Source of the DNA: Aphodosoma sp045631465 | Lineage (GTDB): Bacteria > Bacteroidota > Bacteroidia > Bacteroidales > Paludibacteraceae | Reading direction: 5' to 3' | DNA length: 26,317 nucleotides | NCBI GenBank assembly: GCA_045631465.1 | Contig: JAZQUV010000031.1 | Coordinates: 1-26,317, forward strand | Part shown: in pieces, positions 1 to 6,749 of the stretch | How the letters are laid out: each line of letters starts with the position of its first letter | How positions within the stretch are numbered: position 1 is the first letter of the stretch | Position numbers and translations under genes: made by a program | Notes under the pieces: generated by a model | Told to the model about the DNA's origin: nothing | The model's database searches: none | The model's input: only the letters and a program-made list of their open reading frames with translations

Positions 1-300
1 TTATACCTGGAGTGATGGAAATACCTACACCGAATCAGGAGTCTATTATGACTCATTGCAAACTATTCATGGCTGCGATAGTGTAGAGGTGTTGACACTT
101 ACTATCAATAATAGCGTAGTAGTTCCATATACCGTTACAGCATGCGATAGTTATACCTGGAGTGATGGAAAAACATACACCGAATCTGGAGTCTATTATG
201 ACTCATTGCAAACTATTCATGGTTGCGATAGTGTAGAGGTGTTGACGTTGACAGTCAACTATCGTGATACAGCATACTTTGCAGAGACAGTATGTGATAG
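1..300 (+). repeat. 150-bp tandem coding repeat
   Basis: Positions 1-150 and 151-300 are consecutive copies of a 150-bp unit (50 codons). Their first ~96 bp differ at only about four sites (22, 25, 37, 73 and their partners), while the last ~50 bp diverge. A third unit starts at 301 and a fourth, one codon shorter, near 448; these match only at the protein level. High DNA identity limited to the first two visible copies suggests recent duplication or gene conversion. More copies may lie upstream of the window. Confidence 0.85.
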
Positions 301-1486
301 TTACGAATGGCATGGAAACAGTTATACAACATCAGGTGTTTATTACTATAATACTCAGACTACAAAAGGCTGCGATAGTGTAGAGGTGTTGAATTTGACA
401 GTGAAATATACCACATATTTTGAGTATGATACTACGGTTTGTGGGTCGTATATGTTTGCAGGAGAGGAGCTGATAGAGTCGGGAATATATGTAGATACAG
501 TTGTGAATGCAGTAGGTTGTGATAGTATTGTTACACTCAACCTTATAGTGAATCCGATTACACCGACAGAGTATGTGTATGACACAATTTGTTCGGATGC
601 ATTACCTTATATATTTAACGATTCGGTTTATGAACTTACAGGAGTTTATACGCAATACTACAAAAACCAATATGGATGCGATAGTAATATAGTGTTGACA
701 TTGGAGGTGGTAGAGCGTCTTGTAGTAGAGGTGGATTCGTTGCCAACACTTTGTGCGGATGATGGGGAGTTGGTGATAAACTTCGATGTGATGCAGGGCG
801 AGTTTGATAGTTTGCAGATTAGATTTGTGAATGACACAGTGCCTGCGGAATTGTATGCTCAAACTATATATGACAATAGTGTATCGGAGGTAGTTTATGA
901 GTTTGATTCTACGATTTGGGTAGATAGTTATACAGCGCAATTGGAATTCTATCAGCATACATCGTGTGGCAATCAGGTGTTTGAATTGCCATTTGATATA
1001 CAATACGATGCATCGATAATCGTGCAGAAATGGGATTACTTCTTGGCTTTGCAGAATGCGAACTATAATGGAGGTTATACATTTACGGACTATCAATGGT
1101 ATAAGAATGGAGAGCCGATACCAGGAGAAACTGGGGCGTCGCTGCATCAGTATTTGGATTCGACAGCCTATTATTATGCGGTGCTTACGCGCGATGATGG
1201 TTTGGTGATGCGTACGTGCGACTATCGACCTAATGTGAAACTTGGACTTCCACAGTTCCCTACATTAGTCAGAGTGTTGCAGAATATTTATGTAGCAAAT
1301 ACGACATATTCAGCTCCTATCGAAACTATTACGATTTATTCGGAATTGGGACAATTGGTGTCAGCGACACCGTTGGTTAATGGAGAAGGTAATGTGGTGA
1401 TGCCAGGTATAGAAGGAAATTATGTGGTAAAAATACAAACTACAGATGGTCAAATTATTTCTCAATTGTTGATAGTATTATGGTAA
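2..1486 (+). CDS. T9SS-exported repeat adhesin-like protein (5' truncated)
   Basis: The reading frame is open from the first full codon, so the gene begins before the window; 494 residues are visible. It opens with about five repeats of roughly 49-50 residues, each running from a C-D-S-Y-x-W start through a G-x-Y centre to a G-C-D-S-x-x-x-L end. This repeat type is common in large Bacteroidota surface proteins. A less repetitive beta-rich part follows. The last ~75 residues (IYSELGQLV, then a G-N-Y-V-V-K-I strand and a hydrophobic final strand) look like a T9SS C-terminal sorting domain, so the protein is probably carried across the outer membrane and attached or released there. The paired cysteines may form disulfides. 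The stop overlaps the next gene by 7 nt, which suggests co-transcription. No enzyme motif is seen; adhesion is an inference. Confidence 0.8.
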   Translation, partial: YTWSDGNTYTESGVYYDSLQTIHGCDSVEVLTLTINNSVVVPYTVTACDSYTWSDGKTYTESGVYYDSLQTIHGCDSVEVLTLTVNYRDTAYFAETVCDSYEWHGNSYTTSGVYYYNTQTTKGCDSVEVLNLTVKYTTYFEYDTTVCGSYMFAGEELIESGIYVDTVVNAVGCDSIVTLNLIVNPITPTEYVYDTICSDALPYIFNDSVYELTGVYTQYYKNQYGCDSNIVLTLEVVERLVVEVDSLPTLCADDGELVINFDVMQGEFDSLQIRFVNDTVPAELYAQTIYDNSVSEVVYEFDSTIWVDSYTAQLEFYQHTSCGNQVFELPFDIQYDASIIVQKWDYFLALQNANYNGGYTFTDYQWYKNGEPIPGETGASLHQYLDSTAYYYAVLTRDDGLVMRTCDYRPNVKLGLPQFPTLVRVLQNIYVANTTYSAPIETITIYSELGQLVSATPLVNGEGNVVMPGIEGNYVVKIQTTDGQIISQLLIVLW

Positions 1487-2583
1487 AACGATATTTTGTA
1501 ATATTTTTGTTGTTAATCGCAATTATAGGGGCGTATGCTCAAGTGCGTGAGGTGGTGCACCATAAAGGTAATTACTATTCTCAAGCTACGTTGATAGTTG
1601 ATACTATACATAATGTGACTTACGAAAAAGATACTGTAGCAGTCATTGTGCCTTGTGGAGAGGGGATTGTATATCCGAGCAACGAAGCTATGGGGCAATT
1701 TATTACATGGATGCAGGGGCACCCTGTGTATGCTACTCCTATAGTGCAATATGACAGTGTGGCGCACCGACGCAATGTTGCAGGCGATACTTTGCGCATT
1801 ATTTTCTCTAATTCAACTGATGCTTTGCCGCAGTATGAAAAAGAGCCAATAGTTTGGCAACATCGTCAGGTGACTATTACTGATTCAGCTCAATTATTGT
1901 CAGCCGAGCAGTATAGAATGATAGCACAAGGTGGTGATACATCGCAGTTTATTATCGAGCCAACTATTATTTACACCGATACGTTGTATGTTCGTAATAT
2001 CGTGGATACGGTTTATAAAACTCAATATCCTTATGTAGATCTTGGTCTTTCGGTGAAATGGGCTACATGCAATGTAGGTGCAGAATCTCCTGAAGAGTAT
2101 GGGGATTATTTTGCATGGGGTGAGGTGGAGCCGAAAGAGACCTACTCTTGGGCAACATATAAATGGTGTAAAGGCTCGAGCAGTTCTATTACAAAATATA
2201 ACGCCAATGATGGCAAAACAGTCTTAGACCCCGAAGATGATGCTGCAACTGTCATTTTAGGAGAAAATTATCGCATGCCAACCGTAGAAGAAGGTAATGA
2301 ACTAATTGAGCAATGCACTTGGTTTTGGACCACATACAATAATGTAGCAGGGTATAAAGTAACAGGGCCTAATGGCAATTCAATTTTTCTACCAGCCGTA
2401 GGTTACAAAGGCTCTACTACACCTCATTATCCCGCAGGTGAATATGGATTGTATTGGTTAGCTAATATTGATAAATCGCATTATGCTCGCCTATTTTCCC
2501 TTAAATACAATAGTTTACCAACAGGCGTAGCCAAACTAGGTAACCGTTGTTATGGATTTGCCATTCGCCCAGTTTGTCCGTGA
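1480..2583 (+). CDS. Exported protein with C-terminal DUF1566/Fib_succ-like module
   Basis: 367 residues. A signal peptide occupies residues 1-20 (basic start, hydrophobic core, cleavage after A-Y-A before Q). Residues 21-180 are a poorly recognised beta-rich region with short motifs (H-K-G-N-Y near 28, D-T-I-H-N-V-T-Y near 41) that echo the N-termini of the two larger proteins downstream. Residues 185-365 form a module starting YVDLGLSVKWAT and containing F-A-W-G-E-V-E-P-K, Y-R-M-P-T and an N-G-N-S-I-F-L-P-A strand. This module is abundant in gut Bacteroidales secreted proteins and related to Fibrobacter paralogous/DUF1566 domains with a lectin-like fold. It recurs inside the 6750-11087 protein. 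The ATG overlaps the upstream stop by 7 nt. Function is unknown; a role in binding at the cell surface is inferred. Confidence 0.8.
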   Translation: MVKRYFVIFLLLIAIIGAYAQVREVVHHKGNYYSQATLIVDTIHNVTYEKDTVAVIVPCGEGIVYPSNEAMGQFITWMQGHPVYATPIVQYDSVAHRRNVAGDTLRIIFSNSTDALPQYEKEPIVWQHRQVTITDSAQLLSAEQYRMIAQGGDTSQFIIEPTIIYTDTLYVRNIVDTVYKTQYPYVDLGLSVKWATCNVGAESPEEYGDYFAWGEVEPKETYSWATYKWCKGSSSSITKYNANDGKTVLDPEDDAATVILGENYRMPTVEEGNELIEQCTWFWTTYNNVAGYKVTGPNGNSIFLPAVGYKGSTTPHYPAGEYGLYWLANIDKSHYARLFSLKYNSLPTGVAKLGNRCYGFAIRPVCP

Positions 2584-2719
2584 GTAAATATTTTGGGTGA
2601 TGTCGTTTTTTTGGGGGGGAGATTTGGGGAGAGGGTAAGGAGAGGGTATGGTTATCCTATGAAGAAGGTAGGGAGAAGATAAGGAGAGGATGAGGAATTT
2701 TTATGTTATTTTTAGATTA
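2584..2719. other. Purine-rich gap with 11-nt repeats and a T7G7 tract
   Basis: A run of seven T followed by seven G lies at about 2606-2619. After it come two pairs of 11-nt units: GGAGAGGGTAA/GGAGAGGGTAT (2628-2649) and GGAGAAGATAA/GGAGAGGATGA (2672-2693). The last unit supplies an ATG at 2690 with an apparent Shine-Dalgarno sequence, but both come from the repeat. No terminator or clear promoter is seen. Confidence 0.6.
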
Positions 2720-4549
2720 ATGAAACATCGATTATTAACATGCGTTTTTATATTTTTTGCTTGTCTGACAGTGGTTGGGCAGGTGAATCAGGTGTGGTGG
2801 AGCAAGGGTCGTGTGCTGCATGTGAATCCTGTGGCAGGAATTGATAGTGTTACATACGGACAATTTGTGGATGCTGATACTTTTCTCATCGTTATTGACC
2901 GAGCATCGCGACGCATAGTGTATGATACTGTAGATGTGCATGTGCCAGGTATGGTGTTTCATGACACAATACGTACAACTCATACGATTTACCTCAAACC
3001 GGGTCGTAGAATAGGGGTGTTCTCTGTGGCGAAAGGTAGACAGGTTAGTTTTTCGCAAGGAAACTTGCAATATGTAAGGAATCAAGATGTCTGGAAATTT
3101 GCAGACCAACAATATGAATATATCGGTGCTGGCAACATAAAAGATGGAAAGCTAGCAAATAAGATAGATTTGTTTGGTTGGAGTGGGGATAATACTACTG
3201 CGCCATTTGGTGTGAGTACTTCTACTAAAGCAGCGGACTATGCAGGTGATTTTGTAGATTGGGGTGTGAATGAGATTAATGGAGATGCACCTAATACGTG
3301 GAGAGCGTTGACGAAGGATGAGTGGGAGTATTTATTTGAAAAACGCAAAAATGCCCAAAAATTATATGGAGTAGCTCAAGTTAATGGTAGTAACGGAATT
3401 ATTATTTTACCAGATAACTGGTCTTTTGATAATGGTATTTCTTTTAAAACAGGGCTGCATTCAGTTGAAACAGATGACTATTCTATTTTTCAATCTTTTA
3501 CAGATCAGGAATTTTCTGTACTTGAAAGTTTTGGTGCTATTTTTATTCATGCTTCAGGTTGGCGTGAAGGGATTAGTATTGAGAAATCACAACGTAGCGG
3601 ATATTATTGGTCTAGTACTCCATATAATAACACTGATGCTTATCGCATGACTTTTTATTCATATTATTTAAAACCTTGTGATATTCATTATAAATATAGA
3701 GGTCGCTCGGTTCGTTTGGTGCATGACACGATTGTGCCACCGCCTGCGCTATGTCGTACGATAGAGGTGAATGGTGTTAAGTTTAACATGATGTGTGTGG
3801 AGGGTGGCACGTTTATGATGGGGGCGATGGAGGGCGATACTCGAGCCAATGCAAATGAGAAGCCAGCGCATGAAGTTACGCTCACATATGACTACTATAT
3901 TGGGCAAACTGAGGTAACGCAAGGATTATGGAAAGCAGTGATGGGGAGTGATAATAATCCTAGCACGATGAAGGGGGATGATTTGCCAGTTAATAATGTT
4001 CTTTGGGAGGATGCTCAAGAGTTTGTGTATAAACTTAGTCAGATGACAGGATTGTCGTTTGATTTGCCGACAGAGGCAGAATGGCAGTTTGCAGCTCGTG
4101 GAGGTAATAGAAGTAAGGGGTATTTGTATGCAGGTAGTGATAATGCAGATGATGTGGCGTGGTATAGCAGTAATAGTGGCGGTGTTATACACACTGTAGC
4201 GACAAAACAGTCTAACGAGTTGGGAATTTATGATATGAGTGGTAATGTGTTTGAATGGTGTAGCGATTGGCTTGCTCCATATTCAGCAGAAGCACAGGTA
4301 GATCCAAAAGGTCCTATTTCGGGAGAATATCATGTGTATTGTGGTGGTGGATGGTATTTGGGAACTGTTCATTGTCGTTCATCGCATCGTAGGCAAACTA
4401 CTGCAGGTTATACCGAGGCTGCCCTTGGTTTTCGTGTAGTATTGCGTGAAAAAGTTGAACCAGAGTATGTTGATTTAGGGTTGTCCAATAGAGGTATTAT
4501 GATTGAGAAATTTATTATTTTATATAAAAAAGAATTATTTAATCTATGA
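2720..4549 (+). CDS. Exported two-module protein (Fib_succ-like + FGE-sulfatase-like), C-terminally truncated
   Basis: 609 residues from the ATG at 2720. This start is chosen because it aligns with the paralogue at 6750 and gives a clean signal peptide (hydrophobic core, cleavage near G-Q). An in-frame ATG at 2690 would add ten residues but sits inside a simple repeat. Residues ~98-335 are a Fib_succ/DUF1566-like module (FSQGNLQY, F-G-W-S-G, W-R-A-L-T-K-D-E-W, Y-W-S-S-T). Residues ~346-576 are a formylglycine-generating-enzyme-like module (EGGTFMMG, GQTEVTQ, LPTEAEWQFAARGG, NELGIYDMSGNVFEW, final G-F-R). Of the two cysteines used by catalytic FGEs only the second is kept (H-C-R), with Leu at the other position, so sulfatase activation is unlikely. 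The protein ends nine residues into a third module (PEYVDLGLS) and then in 20 unrelated residues. The stop overlaps the next ATG by 4 nt. Confidence 0.8.
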   Translation: MKHRLLTCVFIFFACLTVVGQVNQVWWSKGRVLHVNPVAGIDSVTYGQFVDADTFLIVIDRASRRIVYDTVDVHVPGMVFHDTIRTTHTIYLKPGRRIGVFSVAKGRQVSFSQGNLQYVRNQDVWKFADQQYEYIGAGNIKDGKLANKIDLFGWSGDNTTAPFGVSTSTKAADYAGDFVDWGVNEINGDAPNTWRALTKDEWEYLFEKRKNAQKLYGVAQVNGSNGIIILPDNWSFDNGISFKTGLHSVETDDYSIFQSFTDQEFSVLESFGAIFIHASGWREGISIEKSQRSGYYWSSTPYNNTDAYRMTFYSYYLKPCDIHYKYRGRSVRLVHDTIVPPPALCRTIEVNGVKFNMMCVEGGTFMMGAMEGDTRANANEKPAHEVTLTYDYYIGQTEVTQGLWKAVMGSDNNPSTMKGDDLPVNNVLWEDAQEFVYKLSQMTGLSFDLPTEAEWQFAARGGNRSKGYLYAGSDNADDVAWYSSNSGGVIHTVATKQSNELGIYDMSGNVFEWCSDWLAPYSAEAQVDPKGPISGEYHVYCGGGWYLGTVHCRSSHRRQTTAGYTEAALGFRVVLREKVEPEYVDLGLSNRGIMIEKFIILYKKELFNL

Positions 4550-6168
4550 AAAAGAAATTATTACTTTTATTAGCATGGTTTCCAATTATGTTGATTGGAC
4601 AAAATGCAGTGGACAAGACAATTATGGTTATTGCCGATCCTCATGTGATGGCTGAGTCGTTATCGGATAATGGTGTAGCTTTTGACAACATGATAGCAAA
4701 GCAACGTAAAATGTTAGATATGAGTGAAATGGCTTTTAAGGCTCTTGTCGATACAGCTTTATTCTATCATCCTTCGTTGGTGCTTATTCCTGGCGATTTG
4801 ACAAAGGATGGTGAATTAGCAAGTCATGATGTTGTATTGTCTCAATTGGAGCGTTTACAAGAAGTAGGTATTAAAACTCTATTAATCCCTGGTAATCACG
4901 ATATAGGAGGTACAGCTTATTCCTATTTTGGAGAAGAAAAAACATCAGTAGAAACTCTTGCCGATACAGATTGGGAGAGTACATACGCAATGGTATATGA
5001 TCAAGCAATTGCAAAAGATCCTCATTCGCATAGTTATGTGGCAGAACCTTTGTCGGGTGTAACTGTGATTGGGATTGATGCCTCTCATAATGATGGAGAG
5101 GGGGCTTTATCGGATAGTACTTTAGCATGGGTATTGCAACAAGCCGACGATGCGACGCAAAAAGATAATATGATTATTGCTATGTGTCATTGGCAGTTAT
5201 TGGAACACGTTGATGAAGGGGGAATATTGATGGAGTCGGGATTGTTGCAAAATGCTGAGGTTGTACGCGATAGCCTTATGAAACATGGTGTGCATTTGGT
5301 GTTAACTGGTCACATGCACGTTAATAGCATATCAACATATCGCGATACAACAAATATCAGTAGCGATAGTATTGTAGAAGTAAGCACAGGTTCGCCTATT
5401 ACTTATCCTTGTCCATATCGTTGGCTTACTTTGTCTAATAAAAATAGCACAGTAGAAATCGAAACTATGTATTTGACTTCATTGCCTGGTTATGAAGAGT
5501 TAATTTCGTATAGTAGAGAATGGATGCGCGAACATACTATGAATATTATACCTTCATTATCAGTGAAAATGTTTGATAAAGTTTCCATAACGTTAGAAAA
5601 TGAATTAACAGAAATGACGCAAGGCATGCCTATGGGTGGCATGATAGTATCGATGATGAAGAATATGTTGCCTAAAACTGATGAAGAAAAAATAGCTATA
5701 GTAAATAAATACTTTGCCAATACACTGATAGAACTTTATTTATTGCATAGCCTTGCTAATGAACCAGAATACATTGAGGCTGATTCTTTGGCTCAAAATA
5801 TCTATGATGGAATAGATGTTATGTTACATGAAATGACTGATGCAGTGCTCAAAAACTATCAGTCGATACAAGCACAGTTAATCTCTGCTGTAAAAGAGTC
5901 AAATCAAGTATCTATTCAATCGCTTGTAGAGGACCGTACAAATTGGGCTTCAGCCAATTATAGCGACCAAACAAATGATTTGTATGTAAAACTACGTATC
6001 AATAAAGAGCAAGAGCAACAACCAACAAATGTAGAAAATGCAACTATTCAAAAGGCAGAAGATACAACTATTTATGATGTTTTGGGTCGTCGTATCGCTG
6101 ATACTCAATGTTTAAGACCAGGAATGATTTATATTCAGAATGGGAAAAAGTTTGTTGTGAACAAATAA
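4546..6168 (+). CDS. Secreted calcineurin-like metallophosphoesterase
   Basis: 540 residues. A signal peptide of about 19 residues ends in I-G-Q. The dimetal site motifs of the calcineurin-like phosphoesterase family are all present: D31-x-H33 (ADPHV), G-D84 (IPGDLTKDGE), G-N117-H118-D119, H215 (MCHW) and G-H256-x-H258 (LTGHMH). The following ~180 residues are mostly helical and without a recognised motif. The last ~35 residues (TTIYDVLGRRI, then a G-M-I-Y-I strand and N-G-K-K-F-V-V) look like a short T9SS sorting tail, so the enzyme probably acts outside the cell or on its surface, cleaving phosphate mono- or diesters. The substrate is unknown. It overlaps the upstream stop by 4 nt (ATGA), implying translational coupling with a gene that appears damaged. 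Confidence 0.88.
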   Translation: MKKKLLLLLAWFPIMLIGQNAVDKTIMVIADPHVMAESLSDNGVAFDNMIAKQRKMLDMSEMAFKALVDTALFYHPSLVLIPGDLTKDGELASHDVVLSQLERLQEVGIKTLLIPGNHDIGGTAYSYFGEEKTSVETLADTDWESTYAMVYDQAIAKDPHSHSYVAEPLSGVTVIGIDASHNDGEGALSDSTLAWVLQQADDATQKDNMIIAMCHWQLLEHVDEGGILMESGLLQNAEVVRDSLMKHGVHLVLTGHMHVNSISTYRDTTNISSDSIVEVSTGSPITYPCPYRWLTLSNKNSTVEIETMYLTSLPGYEELISYSREWMREHTMNIIPSLSVKMFDKVSITLENELTEMTQGMPMGGMIVSMMKNMLPKTDEEKIAIVNKYFANTLIELYLLHSLANEPEYIEADSLAQNIYDGIDVMLHEMTDAVLKNYQSIQAQLISAVKESNQVSIQSLVEDRTNWASANYSDQTNDLYVKLRINKEQEQQPTNVENATIQKAEDTTIYDVLGRRIADTQCLRPGMIYIQNGKKFVVNK

Positions 6169-6171
6169 AAA

Positions 6172-6250
6172 ATAATACACACTCACATTGTGTTTTGTTT
6201 AGCCCTACTTTCAAGCAAGGTGCAAGCAACCTTCACCCTAGAAAACAGAC
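6172..6250. repeat. Dispersed intergenic element, copy A
   Basis: Just after the phosphoesterase stop is a region with CACACTCACATTGTG, then TTTTGTTTAG, then the 16-mer AGCAAGGTGCAAGCAA (6214-6229). The same 16-mer recurs exactly at 22680-22695, also about 35 bp after a CACATTGTG motif. CACACTCACATTGTG also matches the reverse complement of CACAATGAGAGTGTG near 22728-22742 at 14 of 15 positions. The two sites therefore look like diverged copies of one short non-coding element. Confidence 0.55.
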
Positions 6251-6261
6251 ACTATTACACC

Positions 6262-6650
6262 ATGCATTTGCAAAGTCTGCAAAGTGAGTGCAAACCGAGA
6301 GTAATCAAAAATTTATTTTAGATTACCGAGGTGCAGCCTCAACTTGGCAAAATTCGCATTTGCAAAGTTATATATATGTTTTTAGGAAAAATAACAACTT
6401 ACATAAGGCAACTTTGCAATTGCAAAGTTATATATATGTTTTTAGGAAAAATAACAACTTACATAAGGCAACTTTGCAATTGCAAAGTTGCAAAGTTGCT
6501 TAATTGCTTGATTATCTTAGTGTTGTGTAAATGCGATTTTGCTACTTTGCAAGTGTGCAAAGTGACTAAAGTTATTGTTAATCAATGTGTTATCCTTAAC
6601 TTTGCAAACTTTGCAAACTTTGCAAGTGCTTTTTTCTTGCAAAGCTATGA
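6262..6650. repeat. Cluster of TGCAAAG / CTTTGCA motifs
   Basis: Fourteen copies of the heptamer are counted in about 390 bp. TGCAAAG starts at 6269, 6278, 6361, 6421, 6481, 6489, 6556 and 6638. CTTTGCA starts at 6412, 6472, 6545, 6600, 6609 and 6618. Some copies are tandem with 8- or 9-nt period, others face each other. CTTTGCA overlaps the Bacteroidota -7 promoter core (TAnnTTTG), so these could be protein-binding sites or simple repeats. This fills most of the 581-bp gap 6169-6749, which otherwise holds no credible gene. Confidence 0.8.
6360..6489. repeat. Perfect 60-bp tandem duplication with inverted ends
   Basis: 6361-6420 and 6421-6480 are identical at all 60 positions, and the next nine bases (6481-6489) begin a third copy. 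Each unit, from 6419 or its equivalent, is bounded by ATTGCAAAGTT and its reverse complement AACTTTGCAAT, so each can fold into a hairpin. Complete identity in non-coding DNA points to a very recent event or ongoing copy-number change. The array lies about 260 bp upstream of the 4.3-kb gene at 6750. Confidence 0.95.
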
Positions 6651-6686
6651 CTTTCTGTTTTGTTATAACACTAAAAATCAAAAGTT

Positions 6687-6694
6687 TATCTTTC
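6687..6694 (+). promoter_or_regulatory. Possible -7 element for the 6750 gene
   Basis: TATCTTTC resembles the Bacteroidota -7 box TAnnTTTG and lies 55 nt before the ATG. The best upstream TTTG (6659-6662) is 24 nt away, longer than the usual 19-21, so the assignment is weak. Confidence 0.3.
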
Positions 6695-6749
6695 GGAATG
6701 AAACGGAAAAGTTCTCGCTTTTTTGTTATATGAATATTTTTATTTGACT

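Noticed and set aside
2690..2719. ATG at 2690 with a strong-looking Shine-Dalgarno as the start of the modular gene
   Set aside because: The AAGGAG and the ATG are part of an 11-nt purine repeat, and the paralogue at 6750 aligns from the ATG at 2720.
3780..4440. Sulfatase-activating enzyme (true FGE) function for the FGE-like modules
   Set aside because: At least one of the two catalytic cysteines is missing in every module, the proteins are multi-domain and exported, and no sulfatase is near.
6361..6480. CRISPR-like array
   Set aside because: The two 60-bp units are directly adjacent with no unique spacers, and no cas genes are present.
6331..6747. 138-codon open frame running through the 60-bp repeats
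   Set aside because: It is open only because the 60-bp unit is a multiple of three and lacks stops; it has no recognisable domain, no signal of coding use and ends inside the start region of the real gene.
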